From an uncultured Collinsella sp. (GTDB lineage: Bacteria > Actinomycetota > Coriobacteriia > Coriobacteriales > Coriobacteriaceae): 64,000 nucleotides of DNA. Location of the stretch: positions 1-64,000 of the forward strand of contig UQHW01000002.1 of assembly GCA_900540935.1 (NCBI GenBank), written 5' to 3'. This document shows, piece by piece, positions 15,230-23,792 of the stretch (its first letter is position 1; each line of letters opens with the position of its first letter). The notes beneath the pieces are model-generated. The model was not told where the DNA came from and did no database searches. It was given only the letters and a program-made list of their open reading frames with translations. The position numbers and the translations under genes are program-made.

Positions 15230-16618
15230 ATGATGGAGGCTATGGATACTCAGACCCCAACATATTCCGATGACGAGCTGACCGCAGCGCTTGCCGAGCA
15301 CCTGGCGTCGCTCGATTGCGACGACAGCTATCGCGTGGAGCGTGTACTTAAGCGCTCGACCGTTGAAACAACCGAGCTCGTGTACTTTGAAGGAACCGGC
15401 GGTGGCTCGCTCGGCCCCTTTGTCCGTAAACGCATCGATGCTTCGGCTCAAATCGGCGGGGCATACGAGCGTCTGTTTGCCGTTCAGCGGGCAGGCAGGC
15501 GTTTTGAGCACCTGCCCAGAATCGTCGATTGTCGTCGTGTGGGCGACGAGCTCAACGTGGTTATGGAATACATCGAAGGGGAGACGCTCGGGGCGCTGGT
15601 GGACCGTCTGGGAGCCACCCCCGATTGTGCGCGTGAATTGTATCCTGTCCTTTGCGACGCCGTGGGCGAGCTCCATGCCGGTTTTGCAATGGCGGGGGAG
15701 ACGTCGGCGCCGGTGATCCATCGTGACCTCAAGCCGTCGAATATCATCGTGACAGGTGCCAACTATACGCCTGATGACGGCCTGACGTTTTCATCGCTGG
15801 TGATTATCGACCTGGGGATCGCGCGCGTATGGCACGATGGCGCCGATGCCGACACCGTCAAGTTTGGCACGCGACCCTATGCGCCGCCCGAGCAGTATGG
15901 GTTTGGGCAGACGAGCGTGCGAAGCGACGTCTACGCACTTGGCGCCCTGTTGTTCTTCTGCTTGACGGGAGTCGACCTTAAGCCAGGGCTCGACATGCGC
16001 GAGCAATGCGAGGCGCGCGGCATTCCCACTCCACTTGCCGATGCCGTCTGCATGTCGATGGCGCTCGACCCGGCCAAGCGTTTTGCGAGTGCGGAAGCGT
16101 TGGGACGGGCGACGCGCGCGGCATACGATCTGAGTCGCCCCGTGCGGCCTCCTGCGCCGCCTGTCCGAACTCCGGCCTCGGAGACGGTGTTGACGCCCCA
16201 AGGGCTCCAGAACCCCGCAGGGCCTCCTGGCCCTGCCGCCTCCGCTGCATGCGGCCTGCTCTCTCGCGTTCCGGAGTCTCTGGGCCGCATTTGGAATACG
16301 CTCGTCTGCTTCTCGCTGCTTGTGTTCTTTGCCGGAAGTCACTTTGCCGTCTTTCACCCCACCGGAGCAAACCAAAGCTACCCGACGTGGCTTCTCATAA
16401 TCGAGTATTTTTTCTTTGTCGATGGCCTTATGGTGCTTATGCATTTCGCACTGCTCGATAAGCGCCGTCTTCGTCGGCGATTCGCACTGCTCGACAGCTA
16501 TCGCGGCAAGAAACTCGCGAAACTCTGGCTCAAGGCATTGGGTGTGCTGCTCCTATGCATGATTGTCATAGTCGCGGTTGCCAATGCGACCGGCGTCGTC
16601 GATACCTCCGCTACCTAA
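15230..16618 (+). CDS. Membrane-anchored Ser/Thr protein kinase
   Basis: Eukaryotic-type kinase domain at about residues 35-300: catalytic loop VIHRDLKPSNI, activation-loop DLGIAR (DLG instead of DFG) and APPEQYG. A Pro/Ala-rich linker follows, then two hydrophobic segments near the C-terminus (around TLVCFSLLVFFAGSHF and LLLCMIVIVAVANATG). The glycine-rich loop is not obvious and the ATP-binding Lys is probably in FVRKRI. The start is uncertain: ATG 15230 is used, with ATG 15233, ATG 15242 and GTG 15212 in the same frame and no ideal ribosome-binding site. No PASTA repeats, so it is not the PknB/StkP cell-wall kinase. Confidence 0.85.
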   Translation: MMEAMDTQTPTYSDDELTAALAEHLASLDCDDSYRVERVLKRSTVETTELVYFEGTGGGSLGPFVRKRIDASAQIGGAYERLFAVQRAGRRFEHLPRIVDCRRVGDELNVVMEYIEGETLGALVDRLGATPDCARELYPVLCDAVGELHAGFAMAGETSAPVIHRDLKPSNIIVTGANYTPDDGLTFSSLVIIDLGIARVWHDGADADTVKFGTRPYAPPEQYGFGQTSVRSDVYALGALLFFCLTGVDLKPGLDMREQCEARGIPTPLADAVCMSMALDPAKRFASAEALGRATRAAYDLSRPVRPPAPPVRTPASETVLTPQGLQNPAGPPGPAASAACGLLSRVPESLGRIWNTLVCFSLLVFFAGSHFAVFHPTGANQSYPTWLLIIEYFFFVDGLMVLMHFALLDKRRLRRRFALLDSYRGKKLAKLWLKALGVLLLCMIVIVAVANATGVVDTSAT

Positions 16619-16622
16619 AAGA

Positions 16623-16645
16623 AAAGGACCCCATTGGGGCCCTTT
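16623..16645. terminator. Bidirectional terminator between kinase and hydrolase genes
   Basis: AAAGG-A-CCCC / GGGG-C-CCTTT around an ATT loop lies between two converging genes. A- and T-rich edges make it usable from either side. Confidence 0.7.
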
Positions 16646-16655
16646 GCAGTTGCAC

Positions 16656-17789
16656 TTAGATGCGGTTCATCTGAGCGGCGACTTTGTTGTACCAGTCCTG
16701 CCACGTGGGCGGGCAGTACTTTTTGGCCGCTGCCGGGGTAAGGGTGGAGCCGTAGTTGGCGCCCAGATAGGCAACGTGAGCGGAGATGCCCTCGCTCCAG
16801 CTGCCAAAGCTGCGCCAACCGCCGCCACGTGCACTCCAGCCCCAGGCGTTGTAAGAATTGGCGCAATAAGCACCCTTGGTGCTCTCGATGCAGGCGATGG
16901 CGGGGGACCAACGGGGGTCGACACCGGTATTCCAAGCGGCGACGGCAAAGTTATAGCCCTGGCCTGCCATGGGGGAGCCGGCGAGATAATTGTCGATGCG
17001 GCCTGTCCACTCATTAATGAACGAATCGTAATCGGAGCTACCAGTATTGGAGCTGTTCACCGTGGTGTCGATGGTGGTGTTGGTGTTGGTGGCCTGGCTG
17101 CTGGAATTGCTGCCGCTTACGCCCTCGCCCGAGAGCTTCTCGGCGGCAGCGGCCTTATCGGCCTCAAGCTTGGCAAGCTCGGCGGCATTTTCCTGCTCGG
17201 CTTTTGCCTGTGCCTCGCTGCGGAGCTGCTGGGCCTGTGCCAGCGCATCCTCGGCGTTTTTCTGCTCTGCCTCAAGCTGAGACTTGGCCTGCTGGAGCTC
17301 AGCCTTGTTCTGCTCGAGTTCGGTTTGCATGTTATTGAGCTGTTCGATCTCGTCGACGCTCGAGCTCGTGATCTGGTTGGTGTATTTGCAGGTCGTGATG
17401 AACTCACCCAGGCTCTGCGCGTTGACCAGGAAGCTCACGATGGGATTGGTGCCCTTCTGATACTTGTACAGATCGCGCATGGCGGAGCTTGCCTTGGCCT
17501 GCTGCTCGGGAAGCTTGGCCTCGATTTCCTCGATGCTTGCCTCATTGGAGTCAATCTGCTTTTGCAGGTCATCGAGTTTGGTGCGGGCGTCGTTGTAGGC
17601 GCTCGTGGCGGCTTCGATCTTCTGCTGGGCTGCGGAAAGCTGGTCCTGCGTTGCCTGCGAGGCGGCATACGCCGCAACGGGGGAGAGCATCGGCGTGGCC
17701 GTCAGCGCAACGGCGAGCACGGCGCTCGTGATGATACGAGCCGGCTTCGACGCAATGAACGCTGCGGTGCGATGATTCGAATGCTGCAT
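16656..17789 (-). CDS. Secreted coiled-coil peptidoglycan hydrolase
   Basis: 377 residues from ATG 17789, behind GAGGG; a TTG at 17804 in frame is less likely. A signal peptide (hydrophobic IITSAVLAVALTATPMLS, probable cut after AYA) is followed by a long coiled coil (about 45-205) of the PcsB/cell-wall-hydrolase regulator type, a Ser/Thr/Asn linker, and a C-terminal lysozyme-like domain with AVAAWNTGVDPRWSPAIACIE and NAWGWSARGGGWRSFGSW. The Glu in IACIE is the likely catalytic acid. Role: cell separation or wall remodelling. Repeated TCAAGTT-type boxes precede it. Confidence 0.82.
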   Translation of the reverse strand: MQHSNHRTAAFIASKPARIITSAVLAVALTATPMLSPVAAYAASQATQDQLSAAQQKIEAATSAYNDARTKLDDLQKQIDSNEASIEEIEAKLPEQQAKASSAMRDLYKYQKGTNPIVSFLVNAQSLGEFITTCKYTNQITSSSVDEIEQLNNMQTELEQNKAELQQAKSQLEAEQKNAEDALAQAQQLRSEAQAKAEQENAAELAKLEADKAAAAEKLSGEGVSGSNSSSQATNTNTTIDTTVNSSNTGSSDYDSFINEWTGRIDNYLAGSPMAGQGYNFAVAAWNTGVDPRWSPAIACIESTKGAYCANSYNAWGWSARGGGWRSFGSWSEGISAHVAYLGANYGSTLTPAAAKKYCPPTWQDWYNKVAAQMNRI

Positions 17790-17822
17790 CCAGTCCCTCT
17801 GCAATCAATCGTAGGTTATGGT

Positions 17823-17966
17823 TCGAACGGTATTCTACTACTGCTTTCGACCTCAACTTGAACCTTAAAGGTTCCAAAGGGTCAAGTTGAACTTGAGGCT
17901 TTGGCTTTGACCTGCAGTTATGATGAATTGTTGAGAAACCATAGAGTTCAACTTTAACGTTACAGA
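17823..17966. promoter_or_regulatory. Repeat-rich promoter region of the hydrolase gene
   Basis: Contains the 15-nt palindrome GAACCTT-A-AAGGTTC, the 15-nt palindrome TCAAGTT-G-AACTTGA, and further copies of CAACTTGAA and TTCAACTTT in both orientations. On the minus strand TAGAAT could be a -10 box. A related box (TCAACTTGAA) occurs upstream of mraZ near 58530. The pattern suggests cooperative binding of one regulator. Confidence 0.5.
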
Positions 17967-18023
17967 GCTCTGTTTGAGAGGAGTTTTGGGCTGTAAAAGC
18001 CATCTCAACGTGGGGTTTTATAA

Positions 18024-18656
18024 CTACAGCGTGCCCTTCTGGCGAGCCTGCTCAATCTCTTCGAGGGCCTCGGCGGGGGTGAACGAACAGGTGCCGTCGC
18101 CGAGCTTGACTACCTGGATTTCGTCACCGGCGTTGACCTCTCCGCCCTTTAGTACCACGCCGAAAACGCCCTCGTGGGGAAAGATGCAGTCGCCGGCGAG
18201 ATAGTAGATGGCGCAACGGGTGTGGCAGACCTTGCCGATTTGGCTGATTTCGACGAGCACGTCGCTTCCAAGCTTGAGCTGTGTGCCCAAAGGGAGCGAG
18301 AGCAGGTTGATGCCCCGGGTTGTGAAGTTCTCCCCAAAGTCACCCTCGTGTACGTCGAGCCCGCGTGCCTGCGCCGTCTGGATGGACTCTGCGGCCAAAA
18401 AGGAAACCTGACGGTGCCAATGCCCGGCGTGTGCGTCGGAGGCGAGGCCGAATTGCTCTATAACGGTGTCGCGTCCATCGGCGACGGGCGACTTGCGTGT
18501 GCCCTTGTGTGCCGACGTGTTGATCGAGACGATGCGGGCGGGTCCGTTGTAGGCGTCGTTTGCCGTGCACAGGGGAGCGGTCGCTTTCGCGCGTTCCACC
18601 AGCTCGCGCTTCGCAGCATTGAGGATGGGATTATCGGTCGGATGGTCTTGGGGCAC
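18024..18656 (-). CDS. MOSC domain protein
   Basis: 210 residues. The MOSC fold is recognisable from ARIVSINTS, the middle HWHRQVSFLAAESIQ, GDFGENFTTRGINLLSLPLG and the late CHTRCAIYYLAGDCIFPHEGVFG, which includes the conserved Cys. MOSC proteins handle sulfur for molybdenum cofactor or act on N-hydroxylated substrates; the specific partner is unknown. No molybdenum cofactor genes are in the window. It is divergent from the D-aspartate ligase gene. Confidence 0.8.
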   Translation of the reverse strand: MPQDHPTDNPILNAAKRELVERAKATAPLCTANDAYNGPARIVSINTSAHKGTRKSPVADGRDTVIEQFGLASDAHAGHWHRQVSFLAAESIQTAQARGLDVHEGDFGENFTTRGINLLSLPLGTQLKLGSDVLVEISQIGKVCHTRCAIYYLAGDCIFPHEGVFGVVLKGGEVNAGDEIQVVKLGDGTCSFTPAEALEEIEQARQKGTL

Positions 18657-18878
18657 GTGTGCGCCTTTCGCTCGAGGATGTCAATACGCTGAATCCTACA
18701 ACAACGGTAGGTTCATTGCCCATTGTCATACAACGGTGAGCGCCGCCTTCGTGCTGGATGATTGCGTCGATTGCCATAGATACGGTGGAGCTTTGGGCGC
18801 CGGCGGCTTGGCACGCTAGAATAAATCAGTTGCGCAAAGACCGCCCGTTGTGTGGGCAGTTCATGATAGGAAGTTTCC

Positions 18879-20135
18879 ATGGCATTGCAATTTACAGAGC
18901 GCGAGTTCATTCCCGTGCTGCTCGGTGGCGACATCAACGCCTATTCGGTGGCGCGCGCCTTCTACGAGGAGTACCAGGTCAAGAGTCTGGTCTTTGGCAA
19001 GTACCAGACGGGTCCCGCGTACCGCAGCCAGATTATCGACTACACGCCCAACGTGGATATCGACACCATGCCCGTGATGCTCAAAACCGTCAACGGCATT
19101 GCCCAAGCGCATGCCGACAAGACGATTGTCCTTGTGGGCTGTGGCGACAACTATGTCGCTCTCGTGGCTCAAGCCAAGGATGCTCATGAGCTGGCGGATA
19201 ACATCGTCGCGCCTTACGCTCCCTATAGCATGCTTGAACAGTGTCAGAAGAAGGAGATCTTCTACGAGCTGTGCGAGAAGCATGGCGTGCCCTATCCGCA
19301 CACGTTTACCTTTACCAAGGCGATGCTCAATGCCCAGGGTGAGGCGCCTGCCGAAGTGCTCGACCAGATCGATTTTCCTTACCCGATGATTCTGAAGCCT
19401 TCCGACGGCATCATGTGGTGGCAGCATGAGTTCGAGGGCCAGAAGAAGGCCTATGAGATTGCCGACCGCGCCGAGCTGGAACAGGTCATTCGCGATTCGT
19501 ATGCCAGCGGCTACACCGACGACCTGATCTTGCAGGATCGCGTGCCCGGCAACGACGAGTACATGCGCGTGCTCACCAGCTATTCCGACCGCAACGGTAA
19601 GGTCCGCATGATGTGCCTGGGCCATGTGCTGCTCGAGGAGCATCAGCCCCACGGTGTCGGCAACCATGCCTGTATCATTACCGAGCCCAACGACGAGCTC
19701 ATGGGCGGCGTGCGCAAGTTGCTCGAGGACCTTCACTTTGTGGGCTATTCCAACTTTGACGTAAAGTACGACGAGCGCGACGGCTCGTTTAAGTTCTTCG
19801 ATTTCAACACGCGCCAGGGCCGCAGCAACTACTACGTTACCAACAGCGGCTTTAACGTTGCCAAGTATGTGGTGGACGAGTATGTGTTCAACCGTCCGTT
19901 TGAGCCGGAGTTTGTGACGGCTCAGGACGAGGCCCTGTGGATGGTCGTCCCCATGGGCGTCGTCGACAAGTACGTCAAGGATCCCGAGCTGCGCGCTAAG
20001 GTGCATCGCCTGGACAAGGAAGGTAAGGGCGCCGACCCTTCGTTTATGAAGGGCGACTTTGTCTTTAACCGCTGGCTGCGCATGTGGCACACCAAGCTGC
20101 GCCACTTTAAGCTGTTCAAGACGTATTACAAGTAG
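18879..20135 (+). CDS. ATP-grasp ligase, probable D-aspartate ligase for the peptidoglycan cross-bridge
   Basis: 418 residues of the ATP-grasp superfamily: a central YPMILKPSDGIMWW segment, the phosphate-binding region around ILQDRVPGNDEYMRVL and a late metal-binding FKFFDFNTRQGRSNYY. The immediate partner is an aspartate racemase, the arrangement of the Enterococcus faecium D-aspartate ligase operon, where D-Asp is joined to the stem peptide side chain. Role by context: activates D-Asp for the cross-bridge. The ATG follows AGGAAG; TAGAAT near 18820 may be the -10 box. Other ATP-grasp amino-acid ligases cannot be excluded. Confidence 0.75.
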   Translation: MALQFTEREFIPVLLGGDINAYSVARAFYEEYQVKSLVFGKYQTGPAYRSQIIDYTPNVDIDTMPVMLKTVNGIAQAHADKTIVLVGCGDNYVALVAQAKDAHELADNIVAPYAPYSMLEQCQKKEIFYELCEKHGVPYPHTFTFTKAMLNAQGEAPAEVLDQIDFPYPMILKPSDGIMWWQHEFEGQKKAYEIADRAELEQVIRDSYASGYTDDLILQDRVPGNDEYMRVLTSYSDRNGKVRMMCLGHVLLEEHQPHGVGNHACIITEPNDELMGGVRKLLEDLHFVGYSNFDVKYDERDGSFKFFDFNTRQGRSNYYVTNSGFNVAKYVVDEYVFNRPFEPEFVTAQDEALWMVVPMGVVDKYVKDPELRAKVHRLDKEGKGADPSFMKGDFVFNRWLRMWHTKLRHFKLFKTYYK

Positions 20136-20219
20136 ATGAGCGCGGCGCCCGTCCGGTTTGCATCGGGCGGGCGCGGGTATGATACGCGCAATTGCGCAAG
20201 CGTCACCAAGGAGGCGGCG

Positions 20220-20966
20220 ATGGAAAAGCTGGGAGTTATCGGCGGCATGGGCGCCGAGGCCACGTCGTATTACTACGACCAGGTGGTGCGTCATACGGCT
20301 GCTGCCTGCGATCAGGAACATATCGACATGGTGGTACTCTCCAAGTCGACCATGCCCGACCGCACGCTGGCCATTAAGACCGGCGAGCATGCCAAACTGC
20401 TGGCGACCATGAAAGAGTGCGCCCAGGCACTCGAGTCGCTGGGCTGTGCACACATTGCCATTCCCTGCAACACGTCACACTACTTCTATGACCAGATCCA
20501 GTCGTTTACGAAGGTGCCGATTATCCACATGCCGCGTGAGTCGGTGCGCTATGCTCTGGCCGGTGCGGTGATGGGGGAGTGTGAGTTCGACCCCAACCTG
20601 AGTATGCCGGCCGAGCCGGTGCATAAGATCGGCATCATGGGCACCGATGGCACCGTGGGCGCGGGCGTCTACGGCCGCGAATGTAAGGCTGCGGGTGTTG
20701 AGGTCGTCTATCCCAGCGAGAAACGTCAGAACGATGTGATGTCGCTTATCTACGATGATGTGAAGGCCGGACGTGAGCCCGATATGGATAAGTTCGACCG
20801 CGTGATGTGGGAGTTCGCCCGTAGCGGCTGCGACCGCGTCATTCTGGCCTGCACCGAGCTCTCGGTGTTGCAAAAGTACCGAGAGATGCCCGAGATCACC
20901 CTCGACGCCATGGATGTCCTGGTGCGCGAATCCATCATCCGTAGCGGCGCTCCCTACCGCCTCTAG
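20220..20966 (+). CDS. Aspartate/glutamate racemase family protein, probable aspartate racemase
   Basis: 248 residues from ATG 20220, behind a strong AAGGAGG. Two catalytic Cys are in place: Cys83 in IAIPCNTSHYF and Cys201 in ILACTELSVL, with the N-terminal LGVIGGMGAEAT typical of aspartate racemases. It should supply D-Asp to the ligase encoded 84 nt upstream. A hairpin of 11 bp in the gap (around GCGCCCGTCCG) may set the ratio of the two products. Confidence 0.85.
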   Translation: MEKLGVIGGMGAEATSYYYDQVVRHTAAACDQEHIDMVVLSKSTMPDRTLAIKTGEHAKLLATMKECAQALESLGCAHIAIPCNTSHYFYDQIQSFTKVPIIHMPRESVRYALAGAVMGECEFDPNLSMPAEPVHKIGIMGTDGTVGAGVYGRECKAAGVEVVYPSEKRQNDVMSLIYDDVKAGREPDMDKFDRVMWEFARSGCDRVILACTELSVLQKYREMPEITLDAMDVLVRESIIRSGAPYRL

Positions 20967-21024
20967 CTTCCGACCTGTCAAAAGGGACAGGTTAATTTTG
21001 GTAGGTTTTATCTGGTGAAACAGT

Positions 21025-21060
21025 AAGGCCTCGGCTCGTTTGGTGCGAGCCGAGGCCTTT
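21025..21060. terminator. Bidirectional terminator between racemase and ecfT
   Basis: Perfect 14-bp stem AAGGCCTCGGCTCG / CGAGCCGAGGCCTT between converging genes. A smaller ACCTGTC/GACAGGT hairpin lies just upstream. Confidence 0.85.
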
Positions 21061-21089
21061 TGCGTTGGGCGGTTGCTGTCAGTGGTGAA

Positions 21090-21836
21090 CTAGAACAGGA
21101 AGCCGATGGCGATGAGGGCGATGCTGACGATGAGCACGGCGATGTCCAGGCCCTTGATGGGGTAGCGCTTGTACGAGCTGGCGCGCGTACGCAGGTAGAA
21201 GCCGCGCTGTTCTGCCGCCAAGGCTGTGGCATCGGTCTTGCCCACGCTCGAGATGAGCAGTGGCACGCACAGTGGCAGCATGAGCTTAAGCTTCTTGATG
21301 GGGTTCTTGGTGTCGTACTCGACGCCGCGTGCGGTCTGCGCCTCCATGATGGCGTTCATCTCTTGACCAAACACCGGCACGAAGCGCAGCGCCGTGGTAA
21401 AAGTGAAAGCATAGCGATACGGCACGTGCAGCACCTCGACGCAGGCGTTGGCAAGGTCGTTGAGCTTGGTCACCGTGAGCATGAGGATGAGTGGTAACGC
21501 CACACCCAGCAGGCGCAGACAGGCCTTCGATCCCGTGATGAGGCCCGTGTCGGTGATAAAGCTCCACACCACGTTGCCATCGCGCATAAAGGCCAGCTGG
21601 AGCACCAGCATGATAAGCGCGAGCGGAATCAGCAACTTGAGCAGCGAGAACAGGCGGTTGACGACGCCCGCATAGGCACCCAGGGCAAGGGTGAGCGCCA
21701 AAAAGCCCAGCAGCGCCACGTAGGTGTCGGACAAGAAGATGCCGACGATGATGGCGGCGGCGAGGCCCAGTTTGACGACGGGGTTCAGGCGATGCAGCAG
21801 CGTGTCACCCGGCATGTAGTCGATGACGTTAACCAC
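21090..21836 (-). CDS. ecfT: ECF transporter transmembrane subunit EcfT
   Basis: Couples ATP hydrolysis by EcfA to movement of the substrate-binding S subunit. 248 residues with several membrane spans and the coupling-helix motif AQTARGVEY plus the second AAEQRGFYLR, both typical of EcfT. The GTG at 21836 overlaps the ecfA stop by 8 nt (GTGGTTAA), so the two are translationally coupled; the longer frame from 21869 lies inside ecfA. Last gene of the operon. Confidence 0.9.
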   Translation of the reverse strand: MVNVIDYMPGDTLLHRLNPVVKLGLAAAIIVGIFLSDTYVALLGFLALTLALGAYAGVVNRLFSLLKLLIPLALIMLVLQLAFMRDGNVVWSFITDTGLITGSKACLRLLGVALPLILMLTVTKLNDLANACVEVLHVPYRYAFTFTTALRFVPVFGQEMNAIMEAQTARGVEYDTKNPIKKLKLMLPLCVPLLISSVGKTDATALAAEQRGFYLRTRASSYKRYPIKGLDIAVLIVSIALIAIGFLF

Positions 21837-23580
21837 GGTGGACCATCTCCTTGGTAATTCGAACGACATCGGAGACCTCGCTCACCTGCGCAAAAGCGGT
21901 CGAGACGGAAGATGCCAGACGGCGCGAGAGCTCAATAACCTGGGGAGGCTCCACGTAGGCACGCCGCATGAGATCGATGTTCGAGAATAGCTCGTGCGTG
22001 CGGCCGCGGTCGAGGATGCGACCGTCGGCCATTACCACAATGCGCTCGGCAAAATCCGAGACGACTTCCATATCGTGGCAGACCATGATAACGGCGCAAC
22101 CGCGCTCGGCCATGGTGCGCACCGTTTCCATGACGGTCATGCACTCGCGGTAATCAAGGCCGCTCGTGGGCTCGTCGAGCACGACGATCTTGGGCTCAAC
22201 CACTACGACGGAGGCAAGCGCCACCATTTGTCGCTGACCGCGCGAGAGCGAGAAGGGCGCCTCGTCGGCCGGCAAGCCAAAGCGGTCGATGACGAGCTGG
22301 GCGCGACGCAGCGCCTCGGCACGGTCGATGCCGGCAAGCTCCAGGCCAAAGGCGACCTCGTCGAGCACGGTGTCCTTGCAGATCTGGCGGTCGGGGTTTT
22401 GGAAGAGGGTTGCGACCTCGCGGGCAATGCGGCTCGTGGGGACGGTTGCAGTATCCAGTCCCGTGACGCGCACGCTGCCCGAGGCGGGCTTGAGCAGACC
22501 CGTGAGCAGCTTGGTGAGCGTGGTCTTGCCGGCACCGTTCTGGCCGACGATGCCCACGAGCTCGCCGGGATAGAGCGTCAGGCTAAGGTCGTGTACGGCG
22601 GCGCCGCCATTGGGATAGGCAAACTCAACATGGTCGAAGGTGAGTACGGGTTCTGCGTCCTTGGCATGAGGGCGCAACGACGGCGCATGCGGGGAACCGG
22701 CAGGCGCTTGGGCTTCGATGGCCGCGTGTGCGGGGTCGACGATGCCCGAAATCAGGCGCTCGGCCTCATCGACATCCAAGCAGGGGGTACCGCTTACCAG
22801 GCCATCGGCCTCGAGGCTATTGAAGATACGCGTGACGCGAGGGCAGTCGACGCCGATGGCACGGAGCTCGTCGGTATGCGCGAAGACCTCGTGTGGCTCG
22901 CCCTGCAGCGCGATTTCGCCATGGTTGAGCACGAGCACGCGGTTGCAGTACTCCGAGAGTAGGGCGACCTTTTGCTCAACGACGACGATGGTGATTCCAA
23001 GTGTGCGGTTTGCCTCACGCAGCGTCTCGAAGACCAGCGTGGAGCTGGCGGGGTCGAGTGCCGCGGTGGGCTCGTCGAGAACCAAGACGCGCGGACGCAT
23101 GGCGAGGATGGCGGCGATGGCCACCTTTTGCTTCTGTCCGCCCGAGAGGGTGGCGATCTCGCGGTCACGCTGGTCGCTGATGCCGACGGTCTCGAGCGTT
23201 TCGCTCAAGCGCTGCTCGATCTTGTCGTGGGGAACGCCAAAGTTCTCGAGGCCAAAGAGCATCTCGTCCTCGACGATCGAAGCGACCATCTGCGTGTCGA
23301 TATCCTGCAGCACGCTGCCGACGATTTGCGACACGTCGGTCAGCGAGACCTCGCAGGTGTCGTGGCCGTCAACCATGACGGACCCAAAGAACGTGCCGGT
23401 GTAGTGGTGGGGCACGGCACCTGACAGGCAGGCGGCAAGCGTGGACTTGCCGGCGCCCGAGGGCCCGATGATGCCGATGAAATCTCCCTTGTTCACGCTG
23501 AGCGAAATGTGGCTGAGCGTCTGCTCGGTCTGCGTGCCATAGGAGAACGAGACATCGTCGACGTTGATGATCGTTTCCAT
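21829..23580 (-). CDS. ecfA: ECF transporter fused double ATPase (EcfA-EcfA')
   Basis: 583 residues carrying two ABC ATPase domains. First: Walker A GPSGAGKST, signature LSGGQKQKVA, Walker B VLVLDEPTAALD. Second: Walker A GQNGAGKTT, signature LSRGQRQMVA, Walker B IVVLDEPTSGLD. The second signature has Arg where Gly is usual. The linker between the halves (about 240-310) is Pro/Ala-rich. Fusion of both ATPases is common in ECF modules of Actinobacteria and Firmicutes. Lies between the S and T genes. Confidence 0.93.
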   Translation of the reverse strand: METIINVDDVSFSYGTQTEQTLSHISLSVNKGDFIGIIGPSGAGKSTLAACLSGAVPHHYTGTFFGSVMVDGHDTCEVSLTDVSQIVGSVLQDIDTQMVASIVEDEMLFGLENFGVPHDKIEQRLSETLETVGISDQRDREIATLSGGQKQKVAIAAILAMRPRVLVLDEPTAALDPASSTLVFETLREANRTLGITIVVVEQKVALLSEYCNRVLVLNHGEIALQGEPHEVFAHTDELRAIGVDCPRVTRIFNSLEADGLVSGTPCLDVDEAERLISGIVDPAHAAIEAQAPAGSPHAPSLRPHAKDAEPVLTFDHVEFAYPNGGAAVHDLSLTLYPGELVGIVGQNGAGKTTLTKLLTGLLKPASGSVRVTGLDTATVPTSRIAREVATLFQNPDRQICKDTVLDEVAFGLELAGIDRAEALRRAQLVIDRFGLPADEAPFSLSRGQRQMVALASVVVVEPKIVVLDEPTSGLDYRECMTVMETVRTMAERGCAVIMVCHDMEVVSDFAERIVVMADGRILDRGRTHELFSNIDLMRRAYVEPPQVIELSRRLASSVSTAFAQVSEVSDVVRITKEMVHRG

Positions 23581-23598
23581 GGATACCTTTCATAGTCA

Positions 23599-23642
23599 TT
23601 GGGGACGTTCTTAAATGACCAGTCGTTTAAGAACGTCCCCAA
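23599..23642. repeat. 17-bp perfect hairpin between ecfS and ecfA
   Basis: TTGGGGACGTTCTTAAA pairs perfectly with TTTAAGAACGTCCCCAA around the 10-nt loop TGACCAGTCG. A- and T-rich edges make terminator activity possible on either strand, which would lower ecfAT output relative to the S gene. It also looks like a REP-type palindrome. Confidence 0.65.
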
Positions 23643-23685
23643 AAGCTCGTTGTTTGGGACAGTCTTTGGTGGTGAAGCACGGAGA

Positions 23686-23786
23686 CGGCTTTACGAGGGG
23701 CCCCAGGTTGGCGCGAAAGAGGAGCGAAGCGTACTTGGGTACGCGAGCGACGAATGAACGCCAAGATGGGGTGGCTCGTAAAGCCG
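23686..23786 (-). ncRNA. Structured 3'-flanking element, family 1, copy B
   Basis: Outer stem CGGCTTTACGAG / CTCGTAAAGCCG (12 bp), then an interrupted inner stem with the same GG-opposite-GA internal loop as copy A, then the conserved core GAAAGAGGAGCGAAGCG ... CGAGCGACGAATGAA. Relative to copy A, the base G in GGAGGGAAG is C and its partner C in CGACCGACG is G, a paired change. The outer stems of the two copies are unrelated. It begins 7 nt after the stop of the minus-strand S gene, in the same relative orientation as copy A after dapH. Confidence 0.65.
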
Positions 23787-23792
23787 AGCGGG

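Noticed and set aside
23599..23642. Member of structured families 1 or 2
   Set aside because: It is a plain palindrome with a 10-nt loop and lacks either conserved core.
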